Made by a program: the position numbers and the translations under genes. Below, piece after piece: positions 9,825-17,960 of a stretch of DNA of 64,000 nucleotides. The DNA is taken from the NCBI GenBank assembly GCA_963785565.1, contig CAWAVV010000005.1, forward strand, positions 372,001 to 436,000, given 5' to 3'. This stretch comes from AP-15 sp963785565 (GTDB lineage Bacteria > Pseudomonadota > Alphaproteobacteria > ATCC43930 > CGMCC-115725). The notes under the pieces are model-generated. The model was not told where the DNA came from, ran no database searches, and saw nothing but the letters and a program-made list of their open reading frames with translations. The first letter of the stretch is position 1. Each line of letters opens with the position of its first letter.

Positions 9825-11512
9825 ACGACTTCCCCTACCGACCACCCACGTCATCCGGCTCCGACGACCCGAATGCGCTTTTGTTTGTGGCGCTCGGCGG
9901 CGCCAACGAAATCGGGATGAATCTGAGCCTCTACGGCTGTGCCGGCGACTGGCTGATCCTCGACTGCGGCGTCACCTTTGGCGATGATTCGCAGCCGGGG
10001 CTGGATGTGGTCATGCCGGATCCGGCGTTCATCGCCGAACGCCGCGACCGTCTGCTCGGCATCGTCGCGACCCATGCGCATGAGGACCATATCGGCGCCA
10101 TTCCCTATCTGTGGCCGCAGTTGCGCTGCCCGGTCTGGGCGACGCCGTTCACTGCCTCATTGCTGCACGCGAAGCTCGTCGAGGTTGGGCTCGCCGACAA
10201 GGTCAAAATCAATATCGTGCCGATGTCGGGCCGGTTCACGATCGGCCCGTTCGACCTCGAACTGGTTACTCTGACCCATTCGATCCCGGAGCCCAACGCG
10301 GTGGTGTTGCGTACCGCGGCCGGAACCGTCCTGCACACCGGGGACTGGAAGCTCGATCCCGATCCGCTGATCGGTGAGCCTGCCGACGAGGCGGCGCTGC
10401 GGCGGCTCGGCGACGAGGGCGTCCTCGCGATGATCTGCAATTCGACCAATGCGTTGCGACCCGGCAGCTCGGGGTCCGAGGCCGATCTGCGCCGCTCGCT
10501 GACCGAGCTGGTCGGCCGCTATGATGCGCGCGTCGCGGTCGCCTGTTTCGCCTCGAATGTCGCCCGGCTCGAAACGATCGCCCATGCCGCCGCGGCGCAT
10601 GGCCGCGAGGTGGCGCTGGTCGGCCGATCTCTATGGCGGATGGACAAGGCGGCGCGTGAGAACGGGTATCTGGCCGATTTGCCGTCGTTTCTGACCGAGG
10701 ATGAGGCGGCCTATATTCCGCGCGACCGCATCGTGATGATCTGCACCGGAAGCCAGGGCGAGCCCCGCTCGGCGCTGGCCCGCATCGCCCGCGACGACCA
10801 TCCCAGCGTCGAGCTCGAACCCGGCGATGTCGTCATATTTTCCTCGCGGATCATTCCTGGGAACGAAAAGTCGATCGGCCGGCTGCAGAATGCGCTGGCG
10901 CGGCTCGGGATCGAGATCGTGACCGAGCTGGACCATTTCGTCCATGTTTCGGGCCATCCCGCGCGCGACGAACTGGTGCGGATGTATCAGATGATCCGCC
11001 CGCAGATCGCGATCCCGGTTCACGGCGAGGCTCGCCATCTGATCGCCCACGCCCATCTTGCCGGGGAATGTCAAGTGCCGCAGCCGCTGATCGTGGAAAA
11101 CGGCGACATGGTGCGCCTCGTGGCGGCCGGCGCCACGATTGTCGACGAGGTGCCGGTCGGGCGGCTCGCCAGCGACGGCAAGACCCTGCTGCCGCTCGAT
11201 GGCTCCGCATTGAAGGACCGCCGCCGCATTGTGTTCAACGGGAGCGCCATCGCTACATTAGTGGTCGACCGCCAGGACCGGCTCTCTGCCCCGCCGGCAA
11301 TCACCGTAATGGGGCTGGTCGAGCCGGAGGCGGTCGAGGCCGTCCTCCCGTCTCTGCGCACCGCCATCGAGCGCTCGTTCGACGAACTGCCGGCCGGCGC
11401 GCGCCGCGACGACGACGCCATCAGTGAGGCGGCTAGGCGGAGTTTGCGCCGCGTCCTCAACGAGCGCTTTGGCAAACGCCCGCTGGTTGAGATCCAAGTG
11501 ATGCGACTTTGA
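9821..11512 (+). CDS. rnj: ribonuclease J
   Basis: 563 residues. This metallo-beta-lactamase/beta-CASP nuclease takes part in RNA maturation and decay. The zinc-binding HAHEDH motif is at residues 85-90, followed by HTGDWKLDPDPLIGEP and the beta-CASP segments, including SGHPARDEL and PVHGEARHL. The start overlaps the coaX stop by 4 bp. Length and motifs are typical of alphaproteobacterial RNase J. The gene is intact. Confidence 0.95.
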   Translation: MNDFPYRPPTSSGSDDPNALLFVALGGANEIGMNLSLYGCAGDWLILDCGVTFGDDSQPGLDVVMPDPAFIAERRDRLLGIVATHAHEDHIGAIPYLWPQLRCPVWATPFTASLLHAKLVEVGLADKVKINIVPMSGRFTIGPFDLELVTLTHSIPEPNAVVLRTAAGTVLHTGDWKLDPDPLIGEPADEAALRRLGDEGVLAMICNSTNALRPGSSGSEADLRRSLTELVGRYDARVAVACFASNVARLETIAHAAAAHGREVALVGRSLWRMDKAARENGYLADLPSFLTEDEAAYIPRDRIVMICTGSQGEPRSALARIARDDHPSVELEPGDVVIFSSRIIPGNEKSIGRLQNALARLGIEIVTELDHFVHVSGHPARDELVRMYQMIRPQIAIPVHGEARHLIAHAHLAGECQVPQPLIVENGDMVRLVAAGATIVDEVPVGRLASDGKTLLPLDGSALKDRRRIVFNGSAIATLVVDRQDRLSAPPAITVMGLVEPEAVEAVLPSLRTAIERSFDELPAGARRDDDAISEAARRSLRRVLNERFGKRPLVEIQVMRL

Positions 11513-11603
11513 TCCGAAAAGTGGTGGGAAATGACGAGGGTCGTCGCCGAGTCTGGGTTGCGGGCGTTCCGTCCGCAGGCGGGCTAGAAGGCTGCCTCTG
11601 GCG

Positions 11604-12008
11604 ATGATCGGACGATTAAATCATGTCGCGATCGTGGTCCCGAACCTCACCGCCGCGAGCGTCGTCTACCGTCAGTCGCTGGGCGCCCGGGTTTCCGAGC
11701 CGCACGCGCTGCCCGCCCATGGCGTTACGGTCGTCTTTGTCGAACTCCCCAACACCAAGATCGAATTGCTCGAGCCGCTGGGTGAAGCATCGCCGGTTCG
11801 TGGCTTCCTCGACCGGAACCCGGCCGGCGGGATGCACCATTTGTGCTATGAGGTCGACGACATCATCGCCGCGCGCGACCGGCTCTGCGCGAAAGGCGCC
11901 CGGGTGCTCGGCGACGGCGAGCCGCGGCTCGGGGCCCATGACAAGCCGGTGCTGTTCCTGCACCCGAAGGATTTCTGCGGCACCTTGATCGAGCTTGAGG
12001 AGGTATGA
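11604..12008 (+). CDS. mce: methylmalonyl-CoA epimerase
   Basis: 134 residues, a single vicinal-oxygen-chelate (VOC) domain pair. It interconverts (R)- and (S)-methylmalonyl-CoA in propionyl-CoA metabolism. The N-terminal LNHVAIVVPNL with its metal-binding histidine, VELPNTKIELLEPLGE, GGMHHLCYEVDD with a second histidine, and the C-terminal GTLIELEEV with the metal-binding glutamate are characteristic. The location after rnj and before a DUF1467 gene matches common alphaproteobacterial synteny. Confidence 0.95.
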   Translation: MIGRLNHVAIVVPNLTAASVVYRQSLGARVSEPHALPAHGVTVVFVELPNTKIELLEPLGEASPVRGFLDRNPAGGMHHLCYEVDDIIAARDRLCAKGARVLGDGEPRLGAHDKPVLFLHPKDFCGTLIELEEV

Positions 12009-12035
12009 GCCCGGCCGGGCGCATGGTTTGTCGTC

Positions 12036-12272
12036 ATGACATGGTTCACCGGCATCATCGTCTACGTCCTCGTCTGGTGGGTGACCTTGTTTGCCGTGCT
12101 GCCGTTATGGGTCACCCCGGCCGAGCCGGACGATCCGGGCTATGCCGCCGGCGCGCCGCAACGGCCGCGGCTGGCGCTGAAAGCGCTGATCACGACCTTG
12201 GTCGCGGCGGTCATCTGGCTGGCGATCTACATCGTCGTCCGCTCTCCGTGGTTGAGCTTTCGCGGGTCGTGA
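12036..12272 (+). CDS. DUF1467 family small membrane protein
   Basis: 78 residues with two hydrophobic segments (about residues 5-27 and 50-70). The N-terminal TGIIVYVLVWWVTLFAVLPL followed by a polar loop with EPDDPGYAAGAPQ is typical of DUF1467, a family of unknown function usually found next to mce in alphaproteobacteria. The ATG at 12036 gives the usual N-terminus. In many relatives proS follows, but here the next gene is tag, so the synteny breaks at this point. Confidence 0.88.
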   Translation: MTWFTGIIVYVLVWWVTLFAVLPLWVTPAEPDDPGYAAGAPQRPRLALKALITTLVAAVIWLAIYIVVRSPWLSFRGS

Positions 12273-12273
12273 G

Positions 12274-12822
12274 GTGAGCGCCGCCTATTGCCGCCTTGCG
12301 CCGAGCCACCCGGTACACGGGCCTTATCACGATGCCGAATACGGTTTTCCGGCAACCGACGAACGGGTGCTGTTCGAGCGGCTGTTGCTCGAAATCAACC
12401 AGGCTGGTCTGTCGTGGTTGACGATCCTCAACAAGCGCGCGGCGTTCCGCGCCGCCTTCGCCGATTTCGAGGTCGATCGCGTCGCCGCCTTCGGGCCGGT
12501 CGATATCGACCGCCTGCTCGCCGATTCGGGGATAGTGCGCAATCGTCTGAAGATCGCGGCCGCGATCGAGAACGCGCAGCGCATCCGGGCATTGCGCGAA
12601 TCGCACGGATCGCTCTCCGATTGGCTCGACGCGCACCACCCGCGCCCGGTCGAAGCGTGGACGCAGCTGTTTCGCAAGACCTTCCGCTTCACCGGCGGGC
12701 AGATCGTCGGCGAGTTCTTGCTGAGCCTCGGCTATCTTCCCGGCGCACATGAGCCGGATTGCCCGGTCTTTGCCCGCATTGCCGAACTGTCGCCGCCTTG
12801 GGCGCGCGCCGGCGCGAGATGA
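12274..12822 (+). CDS. tag: DNA-3-methyladenine glycosylase I
   Basis: 182 residues from a GTG start one base after the DUF1467 stop. Tag removes 3-methyladenine from alkylated DNA. The N-terminal Cys at residue 6, YHDAEYGFP, FERLLLEINQAGLSW and TILNKRAAFRAAF are typical of the HhH-GPD-like Tag family, as is the C-terminal segment near LLSLGYLPGAHEPDCPV with a candidate zinc ligand. The usual EWG reads EYG here. The gene is intact. Confidence 0.9.
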   Translation: MSAAYCRLAPSHPVHGPYHDAEYGFPATDERVLFERLLLEINQAGLSWLTILNKRAAFRAAFADFEVDRVAAFGPVDIDRLLADSGIVRNRLKIAAAIENAQRIRALRESHGSLSDWLDAHHPRPVEAWTQLFRKTFRFTGGQIVGEFLLSLGYLPGAHEPDCPVFARIAELSPPWARAGAR

Positions 12823-13023
12823 AGTCCGGGCGCCGAGGGCGAAAGCCCGTTTGACCGCAATGGCCGTTCTTTGCTACCGGAACAGCGGCGCTACCGAAAT
12901 AGCGGCGTTTGCTTCGGCGGGCGACCGACGGATCTCGTTCGCACACGCGGGGCGCATGACGGGTTCGGCATGCTCGATGCGCCTGTCGTGTTCGACATCG
13001 ATAATTGATCATGAGGGGGCTTG
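12823..13023. other. intergenic region before the RiPP cluster
   Basis: 200 bp without a convincing gene. The part just before 13024 ends in a purine-rich GAGGGGG stretch (13013-13019) that can serve as the ribosome binding site of the first precursor gene. No clear sigma-70 promoter or terminator could be assigned by eye. Confidence 0.4.
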
Positions 13024-13362
13024 ATGTCGCCGAGGCAGAAATATCTGAGGATCCTGGCGGAAATGGCGTCGGCCGGAACGGTCGGCGTGGCGCTGCTGCT
13101 GGGCGCGACAGCGCCGGTCGCTGCCGACCAGGACCCGGCGGGGGCGCAGCCACGGGCCGCAGGCGAGGCGCGGATATCGGATCGGCTCGCCGCCATTCGC
13201 GAAGCAGTCTCCGACGTAGCCGTGTCAGGCACGGTCAAGAGCGGACAGCAGTTTGTGTGGTGGGGCAACGGCGGTTGGCGCAATGGCGGTTGGCGAAACG
13301 GCGGCTGGCGCAATGGGGGCTGGCGCAATGGCGGTTGGCGCAATTTTTGGCGCAACTGGTGA
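13024..13362 (+). CDS. grrA: GrrA-like RiPP precursor peptide 1 (GGWRN repeats)
   Basis: 112 residues from the ATG at 13024, which follows a TTG at 13021. The leader has a charged start (MSPRQKYLRIL), a hydrophobic secretion-signal-like stretch at residues 18-34 and the conserved segment ISDRLAAIREAVS at 51-63. The C-terminal core, about residues 79-112, is five GGWRN units ending in FWRNW, giving six W-R-N triplets. Aromatic-x-Asn triplets are the known substrate type of GrrM/OscB and related rSAM cyclophane synthases, which join the aromatic ring to the beta carbon of the third residue. A radical SAM/SPASM enzyme lies 545 bp downstream. The assignment as a maturase substrate is inference from pattern and context. 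Confidence 0.85.
   Translation: MSPRQKYLRILAEMASAGTVGVALLLGATAPVAADQDPAGAQPRAAGEARISDRLAAIREAVSDVAVSGTVKSGQQFVWWGNGGWRNGGWRNGGWRNGGWRNGGWRNFWRNW
13270..13344 (+). repeat. five 15-bp tandem repeats inside precursor gene 1
   Basis: Five consecutive 15-bp units (13270, 13285, 13300, 13315, 13330), each encoding GGWRN. Units 1 and 5 are identical; the others differ by one or a few bases, mostly at silent positions (GGN, AAC/AAT). Silent differences with a constant peptide suggest the repeat is kept for its protein product. Confidence 0.9.
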
Positions 13363-13507
13363 ATGACTCTTTCGAGCAAGGCCCAGTTTGACGGTGGTTG
13401 GGGTTTGTTGTTATGAAACTGCGCGTTCCTCGCGGAGCAGGGCCGAGTGCGCATCCTTGGGTTGAGTTGTGCGGGCCAGGGTTCGAGCGGGTGATGGGGT
13501 GACACTG

Positions 13508-13870
13508 ATGTCGCTACGGCAAAAATATCTGGAAATCCTGTCGAGGATCGTTCCCGCCGGGGCGGTCAGTGTCTCGCTGTTGCTGGGCTCGACGGCGCCC
13601 GGTGCGGCGAGCCCGGGCCCAACCACCCAGCAGCCTCGAGTCTCGGACCAGGCGCGAGTCTCCGAGCGGTTGGCCGCCATCCGTGATGCGGTGTCGACGG
13701 TTGGCGGAGAGGAGGCCATTAAGCGCGGCGACGGCTATCCCCGCATCGCTTGGTGGGGCAATGGGGGCTGGGGCTGGCGTCGGCCGTGGGGCGGTGGCGG
13801 TTGGGGCTGGCCCAATTGGAACAATTGGCGAAATTGGAACAATTGGAATAATTGGTGGCGCAATTTCTAA
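13508..13870 (+). CDS. grrA: GrrA-like RiPP precursor peptide 2 (WNN/WRN repeats)
   Basis: 120 residues. The start at 13508 was chosen because MSLRQKYLEILSRI aligns with the start of precursor 1. The leader repeats the same plan: hydrophobic residues 18-34 and the conserved VSERLAAIRDAVS at 51-63. The core differs: a glycine/tryptophan-rich part (AWWGNGGWGWRRPWGG) followed by W-P-N, W-N-N, W-R-N, W-N-N, W-N-N and W-R-N triplets ending in Phe. It lies 145 bp after precursor 1 and 37 bp before the radical SAM gene. Both peptides are probably modified by that enzyme. No gene duplication scar is visible beyond the shared leader. Confidence 0.85.
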   Translation: MSLRQKYLEILSRIVPAGAVSVSLLLGSTAPGAASPGPTTQQPRVSDQARVSERLAAIRDAVSTVGGEEAIKRGDGYPRIAWWGNGGWGWRRPWGGGGWGWPNWNNWRNWNNWNNWWRNF

Positions 13871-13907
13871 ACCGGTGGCCCCGCACGCGGCGATAGCGGG
13901 CCGCGCC

Positions 13908-15110
13908 ATGCCGACAATCGACCTGCTGGTCGTCCAGCCGACCCCGTTTTGCAATATCGACTGTAAGTATTGCTATCTGCCGGATCGGAATTCGAAGGCG
14001 GTCGTCGCCCCCCAGACCCTGCGCAATTTGTTTTCCCAGGTTTTCGCGTCGGGCTGGGTCCGTAATGGCCTGTCGGTTGTGTGGCATGCCGGCGAGCCGA
14101 TGGTGGTGCCGATTGCCTTCTACCGCGACGCGTTCGCCATGATCGAAAACCTCAGACCGCGAGATCTGCCGGTCGTCCATTCGTTTCAGACCAATGGTAC
14201 CCTGATCGACGAGGCCTGGTGCGCGTTCTTCACCGAAGCGAAGGTCAATCTCGGGGTCAGCGTCGATGGCCCCCGGCATCTGCACGACCGCAACCGAGTG
14301 ACCCGATCGGGCCGCAGCACCTTCGATCGGACGATCGCCGGCATTCGGCTTCTGCGCAGGCGTGAGGTGCCGTTCCATGTGATCTCGGTGTTGTCGTCGG
14401 CCAGCATGGCCGCGCCGCGGGAGATGTTCGATTTCTATGTCGCGGAGGAGATCGAGCAGGTTTGCTTCAATGTCGAGGAATCCGAGGGCGATCATGTATC
14501 GGAATCCTTTGGCGACAGCGGTGCCGAAGCCTCTTATTACCGGTTCCTGAGCGAATTCTGGCGGCTGGCGGCGGCTGCTCCCGGTAAGATCACCTTTCTG
14601 CGCGAAATCGAACATGCGCTGCAGCAGGTCATCCGGCCCAAGGAAGCCGCCTTTCGCAATCAACTGGTCGAGCCGTTTGCCATCACCAGCATGGATTGGG
14701 CCGGCAATATATCGACATTCTCGCCCGAATTGCTCGGCCTGAAGAACCCGGCCTATGACGATTTTATCTTGGGCAACATCAATCGAGACGCGCTGGTCGA
14801 TCTGCCTCGCCGCCCAGTCTTTGCCCGGATGCTTGCCGATATCGGCGCGGGTGTGGCCATGTGTCGCGATAGCTGCGAGTATTTTTCGGTTTGCGGCGGC
14901 GGGGAGCCGGTCAACAAGCTCGCCGAAAATGGTAGCTTTGCCAGCACCGAGACCACCTATTGCCGGCTGACCAAGATGCGGGCGACGGACCTCGTGCTCG
15001 ATGCGCTCGAGCGCGTCCCGGCGGGCGGCTTTGACCCGGCGACGATCGCGAGCCGGGCGATGCTGGATGAGGAACTCGGCCGGCCCCAGAGCGCCGGCGT
15101 GTGCGGATGA
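13908..15110 (+). CDS. grrM: GrrM/OscB-type radical SAM/SPASM peptide maturase
   Basis: 400 residues from the ATG at 13908. The radical SAM cluster motif CNIDCKYC (Cys 15, 19, 22) lies near the N-terminus, followed by HAGEP, the SFQTNGTLID segment and GVSVDGP, all typical of SPASM-type peptide maturases. The C-terminal auxiliary-cluster region has Cys 319, 323, 329 and 352 in the pattern CRDSCEYFSVCGGG...TTYC, with the FSVCGGGEPVNK and NGSF...TET segments I associate with GrrM. Known members form strained aromatic cyclophanes in glycine-rich repeat precursors. Two matching precursors lie directly upstream, in the same direction. Confidence 0.88.
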   Translation: MPTIDLLVVQPTPFCNIDCKYCYLPDRNSKAVVAPQTLRNLFSQVFASGWVRNGLSVVWHAGEPMVVPIAFYRDAFAMIENLRPRDLPVVHSFQTNGTLIDEAWCAFFTEAKVNLGVSVDGPRHLHDRNRVTRSGRSTFDRTIAGIRLLRRREVPFHVISVLSSASMAAPREMFDFYVAEEIEQVCFNVEESEGDHVSESFGDSGAEASYYRFLSEFWRLAAAAPGKITFLREIEHALQQVIRPKEAAFRNQLVEPFAITSMDWAGNISTFSPELLGLKNPAYDDFILGNINRDALVDLPRRPVFARMLADIGAGVAMCRDSCEYFSVCGGGEPVNKLAENGSFASTETTYCRLTKMRATDLVLDALERVPAGGFDPATIASRAMLDEELGRPQSAGVCG

Positions 15111-15135
15111 CCACCGTCTGATTCGGGAGGACAAG

Positions 15136-15876
15136 ATGAGAAAGACATTGCGGTGGCTGGCTGTGCTCGCCATCGGCGCGGCACTGCAGGGGGGCCTCTC
15201 CGGGCTCGCTGTTGCCCAGGGGCCCGCGCCCGGTTCGTCTCCGGCCAATCCGGGGCCGGGCTACGGCGGCGGTGTGCCGGACCAGGCGTCGAACCCCGCC
15301 GCCCCGACCGAGAGCGAGCCCGCGACCGAGCTGCCGGTGCTCTACGTCACCAGCGTCGAGATCCTGCGCACCCAGACCGAACCCCAGCTCGACATCGTCC
15401 GGGTCACCGGCTTAACCGGCTCGCAAGGCTGGACTTCGCCGGAACTGGTGCCGACGTTTGCCGGCAAGCCTCTCGACGGCATCCTCGACCTCCAGTTCAT
15501 CGCGACGATGCCGTTGCAGACCGTGGAGGCAACAGGTTTTGCCCCGATCGGCGCCGTCTTCACGCTCGAGGAAGGCCACGTATTCAAGGGCGTGCGCGTC
15601 CGCGCCTCGGAAAACGCGATAGAAGTCGATCAGATCCCCGGCAGCAAAGCCGTGAAGATCACAGTCGACGGCTGCAAAGATTGCGTGGGCAAGAAATTCG
15701 CCGAGAAGGGGCAGTCCCCGCCGGGGGCCACGGGAATCGTCCGCGAGGAGGATCTTCCCAAGGTATTGCGCTGGATCAACCCGAGCCGCGGGATTAGGGG
15801 CATCACCCACGATCCGAACCGGCTCAACCTGATGCTCGGCGCCGACAACACGATCATCGCGGCTTATTGGGAGTAG
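15136..15876 (+). CDS. secreted protein of unknown function next to the RiPP maturase
   Basis: 246 residues. The start at 15136 has a GGGAGG site 6 bp upstream. An N-terminal signal peptide ends near AVAQ (residue 28), followed by a Pro/Gly/Ala-rich linker to about residue 66 and a folded-looking domain beginning LPVLYVTSVEILRTQ. Residues 180-183 read CKDC, a CxxC pair in an otherwise cysteine-free mature protein. I do not recognise the family; it does not look like the solute-binding GrrP protein described with some grr loci. The 25-bp spacing after grrM suggests co-transcription and an export-side or partner role, which is inference. Confidence 0.75.
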   Translation: MRKTLRWLAVLAIGAALQGGLSGLAVAQGPAPGSSPANPGPGYGGGVPDQASNPAAPTESEPATELPVLYVTSVEILRTQTEPQLDIVRVTGLTGSQGWTSPELVPTFAGKPLDGILDLQFIATMPLQTVEATGFAPIGAVFTLEEGHVFKGVRVRASENAIEVDQIPGSKAVKITVDGCKDCVGKKFAEKGQSPPGATGIVREEDLPKVLRWINPSRGIRGITHDPNRLNLMLGADNTIIAAYWE

Positions 15877-15884
15877 CGGGCGGG

Positions 15885-16545
15885 GTGCGGCGCCGTCCGG
15901 CTTGTCCGTTGCCTGGCCGCATCGCAGGGAGCCGCGCGGGCGGCGGCCGCGGTCGCGGCTGGCTCGGGTTGATCGTGGTTTTCGGTCTCGCTGTTGTCGG
16001 CAGCTCCGCGGCCAGTGCCGGAACGCTGGCCACAGTAGACGTTGCGGCGCTCGATCGAGTGGCGCTGGCCGTCGACGGTGTCGAGTTCGAGCCACGGCAC
16101 CGATGCGAGGATGTGGCGGACCGAGGTCGACGGCCCGCAAGGGCCAATGCAGGTCTCGCTTGCCGCTGCGATGGATGTCGGCAACGGCGACCGCTTCGAT
16201 CCGGGAGAGAACCGCGCGCTGGGCCGCGCCTATCTTGCCCGGCTCTACCGCCGCTACGCCAATTGGGTCGATGCCGTCGCCGCCTATAATTGGGGGCCGG
16301 GCCATATGGACGCCTGGATCGACAGTGGGCGGCCGATCGACAAATTTCCGGAGACGGTGGCGCTTTATCGGGTCCGCGTGCTGTACGGCGGCGGGGTCGC
16401 CACGCCCGGCCATCATATTCAGCCGCGCCGGCCGCTCGCCGACCGCCTGCATCCGAGCCGCAGCAGCACCGCTGTCGAGCAGCTCTACGATGCGGTTATG
16501 CGCGACAGCTTTGGCGCTGAGCAACCGCCAAACCGGACGCCGTAA
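15885..16545 (+). CDS. lytic transglycosylase-like (SLT) protein, one frameshift
   Basis: A GTG at 15885 starts a frame with a signal-like segment (WLGLIVVFGLAVVGSSAASAG) and the text VALAVDGVE. One base later the frame continues as SSHGTDARMWRTEVDGPQGPMQVSLA and then YNWGPGHMDAWI to the stop at 16545. Removing one T of the TT at 16085-16086 gives VESSHGTD, the soluble lytic transglycosylase active-site motif with its catalytic Glu. The enzyme would cleave peptidoglycan in the periplasm. It directly follows the secreted protein gene. As given, the frame is broken; whether this is an error or real is open. Confidence 0.75.
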
Positions 16546-16548
16546 CGA

Positions 16549-16593
16549 TGGTCGGAGTGAGAGGATTTGAACCTCCGGCCCCTGCCTCCCGAA
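16549..16593 (-). tRNA. 3' fragment of tRNA-Pro (anticodon loop to CCA)
   Basis: Read on the minus strand, this 45-bp stretch is the 3' part of a proline tRNA: anticodon loop beginning TTCGGGAG (anticodon CGG), a T-arm with TTCAAAT, and the acceptor end CACTCCGA-CCA. The 5' half is missing; sequence beyond 16593 is unrelated. Such 3' fragments are usual remains of att sites of elements integrating into tRNA genes. It is not a functional tRNA. Confidence 0.85.
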
Positions 16594-16601
16594 AAGCGAC
16601 C

Positions 16602-16790
16602 ACCATCGGCCACGCCTAGAAACAGGCGTCGCGCGCGACGAGCCTAGCGTACTGCTCGGTGATCTTGACGGCCGCGTCGGGACCGGGTGGCGTTGCCCGA
16701 GACCAGTCGGGCGATGGCTGCACCTGCTGCGCCTGAGCAAATCGCATGAGGCCGCTGACAGCGAGAAGAGCGGCGTTCGCGGTCCTCCCA
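16602..16790 (-). pseudogene. N-terminal remnant of a DUF1254-type protein
   Basis: The minus-strand reading AALLAVSGLMRFAQAQQVQ, then ITEQYARLVARDACF, stop, AWPMV resembles the signal peptide and start of a DUF1254 family protein (expected DAYFWAWPMV). An in-frame TAG at 16616-16618 replaces the usual Trp. The reading ends abruptly where the tRNA-Pro fragment begins, so the gene was cut at this recombination junction. No start codon is evident upstream. Confidence 0.6.
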
Positions 16791-16821
16791 AGTGCGTTGT
16801 TCGTTGCGCCCTCCGCGCTCT

Positions 16822-17886
16822 CACTTCACCAATTCCACGTCGTCCGGTTTCCAGCTCTTGTCGAAATGGGCCTGGGTCGGCCCGTAGAGCCGCAGGATGA
16901 CAAAGAAACCCTCGCCGGGAACCGTACGGCGCCAATTGGCCTCTTTGCCGGGCGGGGCGGGGTCGGCTCGAAATAAAGGTCGATTGAGCCGTCGGCATTG
17001 CCGGTGGGCCTGTCGCGCGAGCCGATCGACGGAAAAGCTTGGTCATTGTCGAGGCCGGAGGCGGTGTTCGCGTCATAGAGTGTCGCCGACCAGAAGATGG
17101 CGGCCGGGACGTTAGGCGGAAGATGCAGTCGATAGCTCTTGTCGCCCGACAGATATCGCCCGTCGGCGCCTTGTAAAGCGGCAGATAGCAGCGCCCTGGC
17201 CGGGCACGACCGAAATCATGGCAAAACTGGTCGCGTAAATAATGCTATAGACGCCGCTACGCAAATCAAGGTCGCGAAAGCTGCCGGACTTCTCCAGCCA
17301 CTCGAGATCGGCCGCGCCGCTTCGCGTCAGTTCCATGTAGTGGCAGTCGTCATAGATCAGTCCGCCCGGCTGCTTGTCGACATTGGAATAAACCATCACG
17401 CGGCTCATCTTGAATGCCGTCATGGCGGCGGCATCGAGCATCGCGACCGCCCGCGCAGTCGGCTTGAACGGCTGCCCTTTGATGATGCCGATCGCGGCCA
17501 TCATGCCGCGCCAATCGACATCGGCTGGTCGATGACTTCGCTGTCGAGAAAGCGCGCTAACATATCGAAGAAGCTGCCGCCTTTACCATGATCGGGCCCG
17601 GGGTTTGTGGTGAGCGTCTGGTTCTTCCAGTCGGGGAGTCGCGACCAGTAGACGATCTGATTGGGGGCGCCCTTGGCGTCGCGGACCATCGCCTGGTACA
17701 TGAGGTCATAATTGACCGTGGGCATGCCCCAGGCGACGGCCTCTACCGCGCGGCGTTCGATCGTGCGGCGGGCGAGGTCGTCAGCGGGAAGGTGTTGTGC
17801 GGCCGCCGCCAGCTCTGCAGTCGTCTGCTGCGCCCTAGGGACAAGGGACCCGGCAGAACCACGGCGACAATTGCCCAGCCGAGCAT
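16822..17886 (-). pseudogene. DUF1254/DUF1214 domain protein, multiply frameshifted
   Basis: An ATG at 17886 begins a signal-like sequence (MLGWAIVAVVLPGPLSLG), after which the frame changes to AQQTTAELAAAAQHLP and GMPTVNYDLMYQAMVRDAKG (DUF1254). Near 17505 it changes again to GIIKGQPFKPTARAVAML, and near 17190 to DGRYLSGDKSYRLHLPPNVP with FWSATLYDANTASG (DUF1214). A last change near 16945 leads to GPTQ...FDKSWKPDDVELVK and the stop at 16822. At least four breaks in about 1 kb, beside a tRNA remnant, indicate a decayed gene. Function of the family is unknown. Confidence 0.8.
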
Positions 17887-17960
17887 CACCCTGCATGTCG
17901 GCCCCATCGGCCCGAAGATAGCGGCATATCTCGCTTCCTGCGTCGCTCCCGGTCGGGGCG

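Noticed and set aside
13270..13344. Short tandem repeats as a CRISPR array
   Set aside because: The 15-bp units have no spacers, and every unit encodes GGWRN in the same frame of a good ORF.
15412..17076. 554-codon minus-strand ORF over the secreted protein and transglycosylase genes
   Set aside because: It is an antisense frame in GC-rich DNA. Only its first part overlaps the broken DUF1214 gene, in another frame; the rest has no family resemblance.
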